Shown: one piece after another, positions 1 through 8,324 of the stretch
Position numbering within the stretch: position 1 is the stretch's first letter
How the letters are laid out: each line of letters opens with the position of its first letter
The notes under the pieces: model-generated
The model's input: the letters and a program-made list of their open reading frames with translations, nothing else
Databases searched by the model: none
Told to the model about the DNA's origin: nothing
Made by a program: the position numbers and the translations under genes
NCBI RefSeq assembly: GCF_000271405.2
Contig: NC_018081.1
Location: forward strand, 43-64,042
Direction: 5' to 3'
DNA from: Enterococcus hirae ATCC 9790
GTDB lineage: Bacteria > Bacillota > Bacilli > Lactobacillales > Enterococcaceae
DNA: 64,000 nt

Positions 1-197
1 TCAGCATCAGCATCAGCATCGGCGTCAGCATCGGCATCAGCATCAGCATCGGCGTCAGCATCAGCATCGGCGTCAGCATCAGCATCGGCATCGGCGTCGG
101 CATCGGCGTCAGCGTCAGCATCAGCATCCGCGTCAGCATCAGCATCAGCATCGGCGTCAGCATCAGCGTCGGCATCAGCGTCAGCATCGGCGTCGGC
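1..197 (-). repeat. Ala-Asp dipeptide-coding hexanucleotide repeat
   Basis: On the minus strand the sequence alternates GCN (Ala) and GAY (Asp) codons for about 32 uninterrupted dipeptides up to the window edge. Synonymous third-base changes (GCT/GCC/GCG, GAT/GAC) are scattered through it. It sits in frame with the surface protein and gives a highly acidic rod-like tail, like the Ser-Asp stalk of staphylococcal Clf/Sdr proteins with Ala in place of Ser. Repeat number probably varies between strains through slippage or recombination. The full length cannot be seen. Confidence 0.9.
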
Positions 198-1541
198 TTC
201 TTCATCGTCTGGGATCACAGCAGCAGCTGGTAAACTTGGATTGTCATTTTCATCATACGCGATTAATTGGATGTCTTCTAAAGGTGACACATCTGTGGCT
301 GCAATTGGAATCGTAAAGTTTCCATTTTCATCAGCCTGTCCTTCTGCAATCAAATTATTCTCTTGATCATAAATACGAACTGTTGCATTAGGATCTGCCA
401 TCCCAGTTACTTCATAACCATCAGTTGAGTTCCCTGTAACAACAACATTATATGGTGGTGTTACTTCAGCAGCTTGATAAAAAACTGGCGAATAGCCATC
501 AGAGCTAGAGGCGATATCGATAGATAAAACATCTGCTTTTACAATATTTCCAACGAAGCCAGCTTCATAAGGAACAGACATATCTACTCCGGCTGCCGCT
601 AAATCACTATAATTAGGATCTTGAATCAATGTCGGAATCGTGACCGTCGTTTCACCTAATACGCTCGCATCAGCTAATGTTCCAATCAATGATGACCCCA
701 CACCAACTAAACCTGTTGCAGTAGCAAAAGTAAGATTAAACGCTGGTTTAATCGTTGCGGACAACGCTGTATTGATCGTACCTGCTGCTATCGTACCAAG
801 AGCACCGCTTCCTGCATTCGGTGTCGCTTGGATTGCTTGGACAGCATCATTGATTCCATCTAAAATTTCAGTCAGCCCTTCTCGAATAATTGTTTCTAAT
901 GAGCCATCTAATTCACCATAGATATATTCGTCCCCTTGCATTTGAAGATTCAATGCTACTTCAGCTGACGTCAATGTACTAAGGTTCTCTAATAATGCTA
1001 GTTGAGCATACACTTCATCTAAATTGACTGATGCCAACGGGTTAAGGTTAACAATGTTTTCCACAGCAGACACTAGGGTAGTTACCGCCCCATCTACAAT
1101 CGACAATAGTGGTTGTAGTTCTTCTCCTGGTAACAAAATATCTGTTTGGAAAGTACCCGTCCCATTTGGATTAACTAAACCTTGCATTTCAGTTGGGATT
1201 GCTAAAACTGCTCGTCTCGAGCCATTTAGAACACTTAGATCAATCCCATTATTAGCTGAAATAACAAAATCAACATTACGAGTCGTTCCAGCCAATGGAA
1301 AAGGTGCACTTGCTGTTGTTCCACTGGTATTAGACGTCGTTAGATTATTGAACAACTGGCCACTAATCAAGTCAGCATATACTTGTTGTGAACCCAAAGT
1401 AAACAACGGTGTAGCAATTGAAATAGGTGCTGTCCCCAACAGCATCCCTGCAGCAATAGACGTTCCTACTAATAAGTATTTTTTGGATCGACGTTTAGCT
1501 CTAGCTTTTTGATCCATACTTTTTTTATAATCTTTTTTCAT
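1..1541 (-). CDS. Secreted surface protein (putative adhesin), 3' end outside window
   Basis: The reading frame is open from an ATG at 1541 to the left edge, about 513 codons, with a GGGGGA ribosome site just upstream. A basic N-terminus (residues 1-22) and a hydrophobic segment (about 23-55, ending QQVYA) form a long export signal. Residues about 60-380 are a nonrepetitive Ala/Leu/Thr-rich exported region without a family I recognise. Residues about 383-440 look like a bacterial Ig-like domain (VVVTGNSTDGYEVTG, then TVRIYDQENN). After the acidic linker PDDEE the chain becomes an Ala-Asp repeat running off the window. Such an acidic stalk usually precedes a cell-wall anchor, but the anchor is not in view, so LPXTG sorting is inference. 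The divergent, damaged Mga-type regulator is the obvious candidate controller. The surface location is well supported; adhesin function is a guess. Confidence 0.8.
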   Translation of the reverse strand, partial: MKKDYKKSMDQKARAKRRSKKYLLVGTSIAAGMLLGTAPISIATPLFTLGSQQVYADLISGQLFNNLTTSNTSGTTASAPFPLAGTTRNVDFVISANNGIDLSVLNGSRRAVLAIPTEMQGLVNPNGTGTFQTDILLPGEELQPLLSIVDGAVTTLVSAVENIVNLNPLASVNLDEVYAQLALLENLSTLTSAEVALNLQMQGDEYIYGELDGSLETIIREGLTEILDGINDAVQAIQATPNAGSGALGTIAAGTINTALSATIKPAFNLTFATATGLVGVGSSLIGTLADASVLGETTVTIPTLIQDPNYSDLAAAGVDMSVPYEAGFVGNIVKADVLSIDIASSSDGYSPVFYQAAEVTPPYNVVVTGNSTDGYEVTGMADPNATVRIYDQENNLIAEGQADENGNFTIPIAATDVSPLEDIQLIAYDENDNPSLPAAAVIPDDEEADADADADADADADADADADADADADADADADADADADADADADADADADADADADADADADADA

Positions 1542-2050
1542 TTTTTCCCCCTTAGATGCTTCCATTATTTACTTATGCTTTATCCCCCACTTAATCAATC
1601 ACTAACAACAATTATTTCCGCTAGGAACTGGCCTCCTTTCTTTTTGTCAAAAAGATATCTTTCTGAAAAAACTTCAGTTAACTTAAGTTACAAAGATTTT
1701 AGCAATCGTTAAATTAAAAATCTATTATTAAGTTTTAATCTTTTTAAAATAACTTTATTATTTTAAAAATAAAAAGAAACTGTAGCAATTATGTAAAAAT
1801 ATTGCATAACATTTCGTTTTTATGCTTGGATAAATTATAATGTCATTAAGGAATTTCTCTATATGTCCATTCATGAAAAAAACTAACAGCCCAAATTAAA
1901 ATAACGTATTTTTCACTTATTTTTTTGGCTATTTTTTATAAAAAATGATTATAATAAATTTTTTCTCATTTTTCGTAAAAAAAAATGACAAAATTTAATA
2001 ATTTGTCATTCGGAAAATTTCGAGTATAAAAATATAGGAGGGAAAAATAA
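1542..2050. promoter_or_regulatory. Divergent intergenic region, AT-rich, with two 12-bp palindromes
   Basis: These 509 bases separate the surface-protein gene from the Mga-type regulator and contain no gene I can support. Two perfect 12-base palindromes lie at 1651-1662 (AAAGATATCTTT) and 1679-1690 (TAACTTAAGTTA), 109-149 bases upstream of the surface-protein start. An imperfect inverted repeat at 1785-1805 has arms GCAATTAT and ATATTGC. A TATAAT-like box on the plus strand near 1835-1840 could serve the regulator. Operator function is inference. Confidence 0.45.
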
Positions 2051-3499
2051 ATGAATTTCTCTGTCATGTTAGAAAGGAATATCCAAGTCCAATTAACGAT
2101 CTTGGACAACTTATATCGCTCACAAGATACTTGTACGTTAGAAGAATTATCGAAAACAGCTCATTGTGACAAACGTTCTGTGCTTCATCAATGTGACTAT
2201 CTTAAGGTTTTATCTGACGATCACATCACAAAAAGTACAAAAGGCTTCACTTTTTCTGGAACGATCAGTGAGTATCAACTATTACTACTAAAAATCTTGG
2301 AACATTCCGCCATCTTTCAATTGTTAAAAGACCTTTGTCTTCAACCTAGAGTTGATCTGGTTTCCTTTGCCACAGAGCAAAAGATTAGTATTCCCTCCTT
2401 AAGAAGACATCTTACTCGAATCAATCAGTTGCTTACTACCTATCAATTACAATTAAAGACTTCAAAAGGCTTCGTGTATCTCAAAGGTAGTGAACCACAA
2501 GTCCGTTATCTTATTTATTTATTTTTGTGGCAATACTATCAAGGGGTCGTTTGGCCCTTTCCAACCGTTGATTTTCATGAAACCTTTGCAGGGATTGAGT
2601 ATGCTTTTCAGCTGACAAAACAAAAACCAAATAAACTGAAAATGATTGAATGGTGATTTATTATTGCTATCACTTTCGTCCGATCAGCACAAGGAAATCA
2701 GATGAATCAGAGAGAACTTCCTGATTTTACAGAAGAGATTTGGGATAGCTTTGAAGAGATTACCCATTTTCTTAAACGAATGAGCGTGAAAGCCAAGCTC
2801 GATCTTTTGGAAGTCCAATTTTTATTTCTTTGGTTACAAGCACGCCCAGCTTTTTATTTAAAAGACGATCACTTAGAACGAGCCATGAAATTCCATCTAA
2901 AAAAAGCCACAGCGATCAAACAATTTCAAAATAGTTTCTATAGCTATATTTATGAAATTGGGTTTAAATCTACACAAATCAACGTAAAGAAAAAATTACT
3001 AAATAGTACGATCTTTGCCAACGGGATGAGCGGGCTGTTGTTCCACCGATTTTCCACCATTAAATATGACTTATCAGTCTTTGTAGAAGAAAATTACCCA
3101 GCATTCAATCGAGAAATCAATCAATTAGCTTCCCAATTCCAAAAACAGCAACAAGAGCTGTATTGGGTACAATCCTGTCATTTGATCGAAGCATTTATGA
3201 TCATTACTTCTCCAACATACTTTGATAAAGAAATAAAGATAAAGTACGAAAGTGACTTGCCATTAAGTATTGAACTGAGTTATATGAGTATGTTACAAGA
3301 ACAATTACGAGTTTACTTAAATGTGGTTTTTACAAATGATCTTTTGTTTGAGCCAGACTTAATCATTCGAACAACCGATATGCCGTTAAAGATCCTGACC
3401 TATGAAGAAACAATCCCGTGTTTAGTCGCTCCGACTGATATGTCTAGTGAGCAGATTTATTTATTAAGCCAAAAAATCAAGAAACTAGTCAACGAATAA
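2051..3499 (+). pseudogene. Mga-family transcriptional regulator, interrupted by an in-frame TGA
   Basis: Codons 1-201 (2051-2653) encode an N-terminal Mga-type helix-turn-helix protein: CTLEELSKTAHCDKRSVLHQ looks like the first HTH and SIPSLRRHLTRIN the second. A TGA at 2654-2656 stops it. The same frame then stays open to 3499, with FIIAITFVRSAQGNQM directly after the stop, which reads as normal Mga-family sequence. The joined frame is 483 codons, the usual size for the family. AGGAGG at 2037-2042 fits the ATG at 2051. An ATG at 2702 has no convincing ribosome site, so the second half is probably not expressed. Mga proteins usually activate surface-protein genes, and one lies directly opposite. 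The stop could be a real nonsense mutation, a sequencing error or a readthrough site; a true pseudogene seems most likely. Confidence 0.8.
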
Positions 3500-3528
3500 T
3501 TAACTTGGGTTTTTATTATTTGAATAGA

Positions 3529-3545
3529 CCGCTAAGCGGGCTTTT
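3529..3545 (+). terminator. Weak intrinsic terminator after the Mga-type gene
   Basis: A short CCGC-TAA-GCGG hairpin (3529-3539) is followed by GCTTTTCTT. The stem is only four base pairs, so this is a weak call. It lies between convergent genes. Confidence 0.35.
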
Positions 3546-3558
3546 CTTCAACAAGTTA

Positions 3559-3759
3559 TTATAATTTAGTCACTTCAGCAGCTTGAGGGCCACGTGCGCC
3601 TTCAACAATTGCAAATTCAACTTCTTGACCTTCTTCTAAGCTCTTGAAGCCGTCTCCTTGAATTGCTGAAAAATGTACGAACACATCGTCTCCGCCGTCT
3701 ACTGTAATAAACCCAAATCCTTTTTCATTGTTGAACCATTTAACTGTTCCATGTTCCAT
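3559..3759 (-). CDS. cspA: Cold-shock protein, CspA family
   Basis: This 66-residue protein is a single cold-shock (OB-fold) domain that binds single-stranded RNA or DNA in the cytoplasm and acts as an RNA chaperone. It starts [15 protein letters not shown], carrying RNP1 (KGFGFI), followed by RNP2 (VFVHF). The length is standard for the family. GGAGG lies ten bases before the ATG at 3759. A good promoter lies about 50 bases upstream, giving a short leader with the palindrome TTCTTGCAAGAA at 3782-3793. It is transcribed alone, convergent with the Mga-type gene. Which csp paralogue it is cannot be told from sequence. Confidence 0.95.
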   Translation of the reverse strand: MEHGTVKWFNNEKGFGFITVDGGDDVFVHFSAIQGDGFKSLEEGQEVEFAIVEGARGPQAAEVTKL

Positions 3760-3806
3760 AAATGTATAGCCTCCAAAAAAGTTCTTGCAAGAAACCTTGC
3801 ATAAAT

Positions 3807-3835
3807 ATTATACCGAATTTAGAAAACGCTCGCAA
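3807..3835 (-). promoter_or_regulatory. Sigma-A-type promoter of the cold-shock gene
   Basis: On the minus strand a -35 box TTGCGA (3830-3835) and a perfect -10 box TATAAT (3807-3812) are 17 bases apart. The transcript would begin near 3800, about 40 bases before the cspA start codon. Confidence 0.75.
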
Positions 3836-3882
3836 GACTTGCTCAATTTATTTTTCATTCTTTTTTTTAGGCTTGAAAATGA

Positions 3883-4491
3883 TTATTTGGCAGATGATAA
3901 TCGATTGTTTACTTCTTCCCAGTTCACAACGTTCCAGAAAGCTTCAATGTAATCAGGTCGTACATTCTTATATTTCAAATAATACGCATGTTCCCAAACA
4001 TCTAAACCTAAAATAGGTGTTTTGCCTTCCATTAATGGTGAATCTTGATTGGCTGTTGAAGTGATCGCTAATTTACCATTTTCCATCACTAACCAAGCCC
4101 AACCTGAACCAAAACGGCCAGCTGCAGCTTTTTTAAATTCTTCCTTAAATGTTGCAAAATCACCAAAGGTTTCATCAATCGCTTCTTTAATTGCACCAGT
4201 TGGTTCGCCACCAGCATTTGGTGCCATGATTTTCCAGAAGAAAGAATGGTTTGCATGTCCGCCACCATTATTACGTACAGCAGTCTTGATATCTGTAGGG
4301 ACAGCATCCATATCAGAAAGTAGTTCTTCGATTGTTTTTTCACCTAGTTCTGGATGTTTTTCAATCGCTGCATTTAAATTTGTTACATAAGTATTATGGT
4401 GTTTGTCATGATGCAAGTGCATCGTTTCTTCATCGATATAAGGTTCTAACGCATCGAATGCATATGGTAAATCTGGTAATGTGTAAGTCAT
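3883..4491 (-). CDS. sodA: Manganese superoxide dismutase
   Basis: Cytoplasmic enzyme that dismutates superoxide to hydrogen peroxide and oxygen. The 202-residue protein has the Fe/Mn-SOD ligands His27 (MHLHHD), His82 (HANHSFFW), Asp164 and His168 (DVWEH). The GGG-HANH and NQD features favour Mn over Fe. The start is the ATG at 4491 ([10 protein letters not shown]) because GGAGGA lies at 4500-4507; the open frame extends six codons further but without a better ribosome site. A small inverted repeat TAGTGTCTACACTA lies just upstream of the ribosome site and might be regulatory. It appears to be a single-gene unit. Confidence 0.97.
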   Translation of the reverse strand: MTYTLPDLPYAFDALEPYIDEETMHLHHDKHHNTYVTNLNAAIEKHPELGEKTIEELLSDMDAVPTDIKTAVRNNGGGHANHSFFWKIMAPNAGGEPTGAIKEAIDETFGDFATFKEEFKKAAAGRFGSGWAWLVMENGKLAITSTANQDSPLMEGKTPILGLDVWEHAYYLKYKNVRPDYIEAFWNVVNWEEVNNRLSSAK

Positions 4492-4588
4492 AAAAAAATT
4501 CCTCCTCAATGTGTTTGTTCATAGTGTCTACACTACAAAGAGTAACAAAGAGCAAGGAATTCTTCAAAAATTATGCCTACTGTGGATT

Positions 4589-5053
4589 TTACTTCTCTTT
4601 TTCAGGAAGTTCTTCCTCAATAATGGTTGTCCCTTTAAAAATAAACAATTTACTAAAGACATAATTGGCGACTACCACGATGACTTGGGTAATAATCTTA
4701 GCCACATAATCATTTGTGTGCATCACCTGAATCAGCAGCAACATGGAACCCATATCCATACCATAAGAAAGAATCCGATAGAACAAAAATTTACTAAATT
4801 CAATAACTAAATGGAAAAAATTAGGTGACTTGGAATGAAATACCCATAATTTGTTCGTTACAAAAGCAAATAAAACAGAACAAATCCAAGAAATAGTATT
4901 TGCTATCGGCATACTTAGATGGAGCATCTGTAATGCAATTGCAAAAGTAACGATATTCACGACTGTTGCTAAACCACCAAAAAATAGGTAAATAAATATT
5001 TCCCAGTAACCTTTTTCTTCTAAAAATTGTCTCACTCGATAATAAAAATTCAT
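4589..5053 (-). CDS. GtrA family membrane protein
   Basis: This 154-residue protein has four predicted membrane helices in the GtrA pattern (YLFFGGLATVVNIVTFAIAL, then a loop with NKLWVFHSK, then two further helices). GtrA proteins are thought to flip undecaprenyl-phosphate-linked sugars or otherwise aid glycosylation of wall polymers. Normally a GtrB-type glycosyltransferase and a modifying enzyme sit beside it. Here the neighbours are sodA and an unrelated membrane protein, so the partner must be elsewhere. The acidic/basic tail EEELPEKEK is cytoplasmic. Family assignment is firm; substrate is unknown. Confidence 0.85.
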   Translation of the reverse strand: MNFYYRVRQFLEEKGYWEIFIYLFFGGLATVVNIVTFAIALQMLHLSMPIANTISWICSVLFAFVTNKLWVFHSKSPNFFHLVIEFSKFLFYRILSYGMDMGSMLLLIQVMHTNDYVAKIITQVIVVVANYVFSKLFIFKGTTIIEEELPEKEK

Positions 5054-5293
5054 CGTTCATCCTACCTTACTAATCAATTCTTATTCATCATACCTTATTT
5101 GTCGCTGGTTTTCATCTTTATTCCTTAAATTCATCTTTGTAACTAGTAAATTTTAACATTATCGTTATTTTTTATAAAAGCAGGTTCTCACATGAACCTT
5201 AAAGGAAGATTGCCAATTGGTATTTCCCCTTGTATTTCTTCTAAGACTTCGCTAGAATTGCTAATGATGACATTATGTATAGAAGGAGTAACT

Positions 5294-6091
5294 ATGACAA
5301 CAAAACAATTAATTATCAGCTCATTCACGCAATTTAAAGAGCTCAAAAATGCTAGAAAAACCCCGTTCGCTAAATCGGTTCTTTATCTTTTGGTCCTTAG
5401 CATCATCATGGCTTTGCCTATTTCCTATCAAGTGTTTCAAGTGCTAGAAAACATCAAACAAGATGGTCAGAAAATTGCCACCAAGATTCCAGATTTTTCC
5501 ATAAAAAACGGGAAAATTGATGCAGCAGATCATGAAGGTTTCATCTATCAAACAAATTCTATCATCTTTACTTTTGATCCGGAAGGCAAACGATCTGAAA
5601 AAGATATTACTTCTGACTTAGTCGGAAATTTTCTTAGTGTTGGACTACTAAAAAATAAACTCGTCGTAGCTTTGCCTAATACCGGTACTACTTTTCTAAA
5701 CAATAACTCACTTGAACTTGACTATAAAAATGATGCCTTAAAAAATCTAACAGGAAAACAATTGCGTACAACCTTAAGTGAAGCAACAATTCCATTTTGG
5801 ATCAAGATTGTGACTTTCTTAATTTCTATTTATCCAAGCTTTTTGAATTTGATCGTTACTTTAGTTTTAGCTAATTTTGCAGCTTATATTTATGCGCGCT
5901 TACGTTTGACTGGCGCTTCTTTTCTTGATTGTTTAAAAACGATGATCTATTCAATCACCCTACCAACAGTCTTAGCCACGATCTTAATGATTTTCTTACC
6001 GGCTTTTGACACAAGTGCTTTTATCGCAATAGCAGGACTTTTTATTTTTGCACAGGCGGTAAAAGGCTGGCCAAAAAGCCAAATGATGTAG
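5294..6091 (+). CDS. DUF1189 family membrane protein
   Basis: The chosen start is the ATG at 5294 with AAGGAG at 5283-5288, giving 265 residues; the frame opens 34 codons earlier without a clear ribosome site. One membrane helix lies near residues 28-46, followed by an extracytoplasmic domain (about 50-170) with short beta-like segments, and then three further helices in the C-terminal third. This is the arrangement of DUF1189 proteins, sometimes annotated as maltodextrin-utilisation accessory proteins, whose function is not settled. A 6-bp hairpin at 5182-5199 (AGGTTC/GAACCT) sits in the upstream region, so the mRNA leader may be about 120 bases. It is a single-gene unit ending in a strong hairpin. 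Confidence 0.75.
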   Translation: MTTKQLIISSFTQFKELKNARKTPFAKSVLYLLVLSIIMALPISYQVFQVLENIKQDGQKIATKIPDFSIKNGKIDAADHEGFIYQTNSIIFTFDPEGKRSEKDITSDLVGNFLSVGLLKNKLVVALPNTGTTFLNNNSLELDYKNDALKNLTGKQLRTTLSEATIPFWIKIVTFLISIYPSFLNLIVTLVLANFAAYIYARLRLTGASFLDCLKTMIYSITLPTVLATILMIFLPAFDTSAFIAIAGLFIFAQAVKGWPKSQMM

Positions 6092-6112
6092 TTCACGAAT
6101 GTCAAACATAGG

Positions 6113-6165
6113 AAACGACTTTCTTCGATTAGGCGGCAACGCTAGTCAAAGAAAGTCGTTTTTTA
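6113..6165. terminator. Bidirectional intrinsic terminator
   Basis: The arms AACGACTTTCTT (from 6114) and AAGAAAGTCGTT (to 6160) form a stem of about 12 bp, followed by TTTT on the plus strand. It separates the convergent DUF1189 and dehydrogenase genes. Confidence 0.85.
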
Positions 6166-6191
6166 ATGTCAACTATTTTTCTAAGTAAGGA

Positions 6192-7139
6192 TCAATATCC
6201 TTTTTGTAATGCCACTTCATTTATCTTAAGCTCTTGATTTGTGACATAGCTTTTAAGATTGGCTAGAAAGATTGTCATTAACTTATTTTGAAAATCTGAG
6301 GTTAAGCCAGCGATATGTGGCGTAATCAATACTTGATCCATTTCCCACAATGGACTTTTTTCAGGTAATGGTTCTTCTTCAAAAACATCCAACGCTGCAA
6401 AGGCGAGTTGTTCTTCATTTAATGCCTGAACTAAATCAGCTGTTTTTAAAGAAGCCCCACGTCCAACGTTGATGAATAACGCATGGGAAGCGAATTTTTT
6501 GAATAATTCATAATTAAAGAAGCCCTTAGTCTGCTCTGTCAGAGGCAAAATATTTACAATGATATCCATATCAGCTACTACTTTTTCCACTTCGTTTAAG
6601 GAATACGTTTGACTGAATCCTTCTACTGGATGCCCGGTAGTATTTATCCCATAACTGACCATAGAAAAGCTGTCTGCTTTATCAGCAACCATCTTGCCGA
6701 TTTGCCCCGTTCCGATGATCAATAATTTTTGTTTTTCTAATGGCTGATAATGGACATGAGTTCCTAACCATTCTTTCTTTGCTTGTGCTTTTTGTGCTTG
6801 GAACAGCCCTCGAGAATAGCCTAAAATCACTCCCATGATGTGTTCAGCTATTGATTCACTATGAATACCACTACCATTTGAAAGTAAGATCCCTTTTTCA
6901 GAAAATGCCGTTAGTGGTAAAGTGTCTACCCCTGCCGAGATCGAATGTACCCATTTTAACCCTGGAGATGCTAATAGCTCTCTTTCGTATTGGCGATTCC
7001 ACCCTAAACTAATTTCAACATTCATCAAATCTGTAGGTTCAAGCTCAGTTTTTATGACATAATTAGGCGCTAATTCAGTCATTTTATCAATAAATTCTTG
7101 TCTAAATCCTCGATCTAAATAAATAATTTTTTCTGCCAT
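6192..7139 (-). CDS. D-isomer-specific 2-hydroxyacid dehydrogenase
   Basis: This 315-residue cytoplasmic protein has the two-domain fold of NAD-dependent 2-hydroxyacid dehydrogenases. The nucleotide-binding loop is GTGQIG (residues 143-148). The catalytic set is Arg227 (NVGRG), Glu256 (DVFEEEPLP) and His275 (TPHIAG). The length fits phosphoglycerate-dehydrogenase-like or hydroxypyruvate-reductase-like members. The true substrate cannot be read from sequence and no pathway genes adjoin it. The chosen ATG at 7139 is followed by MAEKIIYLDR. Confidence 0.88.
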   Translation of the reverse strand: MAEKIIYLDRGFRQEFIDKMTELAPNYVIKTELEPTDLMNVEISLGWNRQYERELLASPGLKWVHSISAGVDTLPLTAFSEKGILLSNGSGIHSESIAEHIMGVILGYSRGLFQAQKAQAKKEWLGTHVHYQPLEKQKLLIIGTGQIGKMVADKADSFSMVSYGINTTGHPVEGFSQTYSLNEVEKVVADMDIIVNILPLTEQTKGFFNYELFKKFASHALFINVGRGASLKTADLVQALNEEQLAFAALDVFEEEPLPEKSPLWEMDQVLITPHIAGLTSDFQNKLMTIFLANLKSYVTNQELKINEVALQKGY

Positions 7140-7220
7140 CTTAGTTACGCATCCCTTCTATTACTAATTGTAATCAAGTGTTTCGTGACTCAGTCTTATG
7201 AAAAAAGAGGTAAATATAAA

Positions 7221-7264
7221 AAAGGAGTTTTCCAAGCTAATGGTAGCTAAAGAAACGCTCCTTT
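7221..7264 (-). terminator. Intrinsic terminator after the HesB-like gene
   Basis: Read on the minus strand, arms AAAGGAG and CTCCTTT enclose a loop containing a second small hairpin (AGCT/AGCT) and are followed by a T tract. It ends the unit containing the HesB-like gene and possibly ktrA. Confidence 0.75.
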
Positions 7265-7267
7265 GTT

Positions 7268-7561
7268 TTATTGTTCTTTGAAATGATAAGTTGGCTCATT
7301 TAAAGATGCATCATAATCAACAACAAGATCATACCCCTTGAAAAACCAGTCATCTGCTTCTTCAATAAAAAACAGCATCCCGTCAATGGTTTCTTCTTTG
7401 ATTGGTCGTTCAGGCTGTTCGACAGACATTCCGATAGAAAAACCATCATGTACTTCTGTCTTGCCGTAGACTTTCCCAAAAAAACGAATCCCATAATTTT
7501 CAGGGATGGTTACTTCCTCTTCGAACCATTTACGTGCATTATCTGTTACTGATAATTTCAT
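7268..7561 (-). CDS. HesB/YneR family protein
   Basis: A 97-residue protein with the HesB/IscA-like beta fold (MKLSVTDNARKWFEEEV, then a central VHDGFSIGMSVEQPERPI). It has none of the three cysteines that IscA-type carriers use for iron-sulfur binding, which is normal for the YneR branch in Firmicutes. A role in Fe-S assembly is therefore not implied. Its biochemical role is unknown. It follows ktrA by 12 bases on the same strand and probably shares its transcript. Confidence 0.8.
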   Translation of the reverse strand: MKLSVTDNARKWFEEEVTIPENYGIRFFGKVYGKTEVHDGFSIGMSVEQPERPIKEETIDGMLFFIEEADDWFFKGYDLVVDYDASLNEPTYHFKEQ

Positions 7562-7573
7562 TCCTGCATCTCC

Positions 7574-8239
7574 TTATTGATTCATTTTATCGTCTAATAT
7601 ATCTACATCTTCGGTTTCCCCAATTACTAATAAATTATCATTTTCTCTGACATATTCATCTGCTGAAGGTGAAACAACGACTGAACGATCAAAGCGTCGA
7701 ATTGCTACAACTGTTAGATCATAACGTTGCCTAAAATTCAGCTCCGCTAATGTTTTATTAAAAAATTTGGGATTAGAAACTCGAATTTCTGCAAGAGAAA
7801 ATTGATCCGATAGTTCTAAGTAATCCAATATATTTTTTGAAACAAGATTATGAGCAATACGAATCCCCATATCTCTTTCCGGGTGAACCACACGATCTGC
7901 TCCGATTTTTTCTAACACTCTTGCATGATATTCATTTTGAGCTTTAGCTAAGATGTTGGGAACTCCCATCTCTTTGACCATTAATGTAACGAGGATACTT
8001 GCTTGGATATCTTCACCGATTGCAATGATCACATGATCAAAATTTCTGATTCCTAGTGAACGCAATGTCATTTCATCTTGTGCATTTGCTACAACTGCAT
8101 GAGTAGCGATATTCATATATTCATTGACTCGATCTTCATTGCTATCAATAGCTAATACTTCTTGTCCTGCTTCAACTAAGGTTCGGCAAATACTGCCACC
8201 AAATCGTCCAAGCCCGACAATTGCAAAATTTTGTTTCAC
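7574..8239 (-). CDS. ktrA: Potassium uptake regulatory subunit KtrA (TrkA-N/TrkA-C)
   Basis: Cytoplasmic gating subunit of a Ktr potassium transporter. The 221-residue protein has an N-terminal RCK domain with the nucleotide-binding loop GLGRFGGS (9-16) and the acidic residue Asp32 closing the second strand (VLAIDSNEDR). A C-terminal TrkA-C ligand-binding domain of about 80 residues (ISLAEIRVS-type strand through LLVIGETEDV) follows. RCK-N binds ATP/ADP or NAD(H), and TrkA-C of this type often binds cyclic di-AMP. The membrane subunit KtrB is not in the window, so it must be encoded elsewhere. Confidence 0.88.
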   Translation of the reverse strand: MKQNFAIVGLGRFGGSICRTLVEAGQEVLAIDSNEDRVNEYMNIATHAVVANAQDEMTLRSLGIRNFDHVIIAIGEDIQASILVTLMVKEMGVPNILAKAQNEYHARVLEKIGADRVVHPERDMGIRIAHNLVSKNILDYLELSDQFSLAEIRVSNPKFFNKTLAELNFRQRYDLTVVAIRRFDRSVVVSPSADEYVRENDNLLVIGETEDVDILDDKMNQ

Positions 8240-8324
8240 TTGCTTCCTCCCTTACCTATTTTATTTAAGTATAGCAAAGGCTTTCTAAAAACGAAAGTAC
8301 GCTTTCTTTTGTAGAATAAACAAT

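Noticed and set aside
1..197. CRISPR-like or satellite repeat array
   Set aside because: The period is six bases with no spacers, and it is in frame with the surface protein as Ala-Asp codons.
1024..1512. Plus-strand open frame of about 160 codons opposite the surface-protein gene
   Set aside because: It lies wholly over a convincing secreted-protein frame on the other strand, has no ribosome site, and its composition is the complement of that gene.
2702..3499. Second half of the Mga-type gene as an independent protein
   Set aside because: It is in the same frame as the first half, lacks a ribosome site at 2702 and lacks the N-terminal HTH region; a single interrupted gene explains it better.
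4049..4390. Plus-strand open frame over sodA
   Set aside because: sodA on the minus strand has all metal ligands and a strong ribosome site; the antisense frame has no recognisable features.
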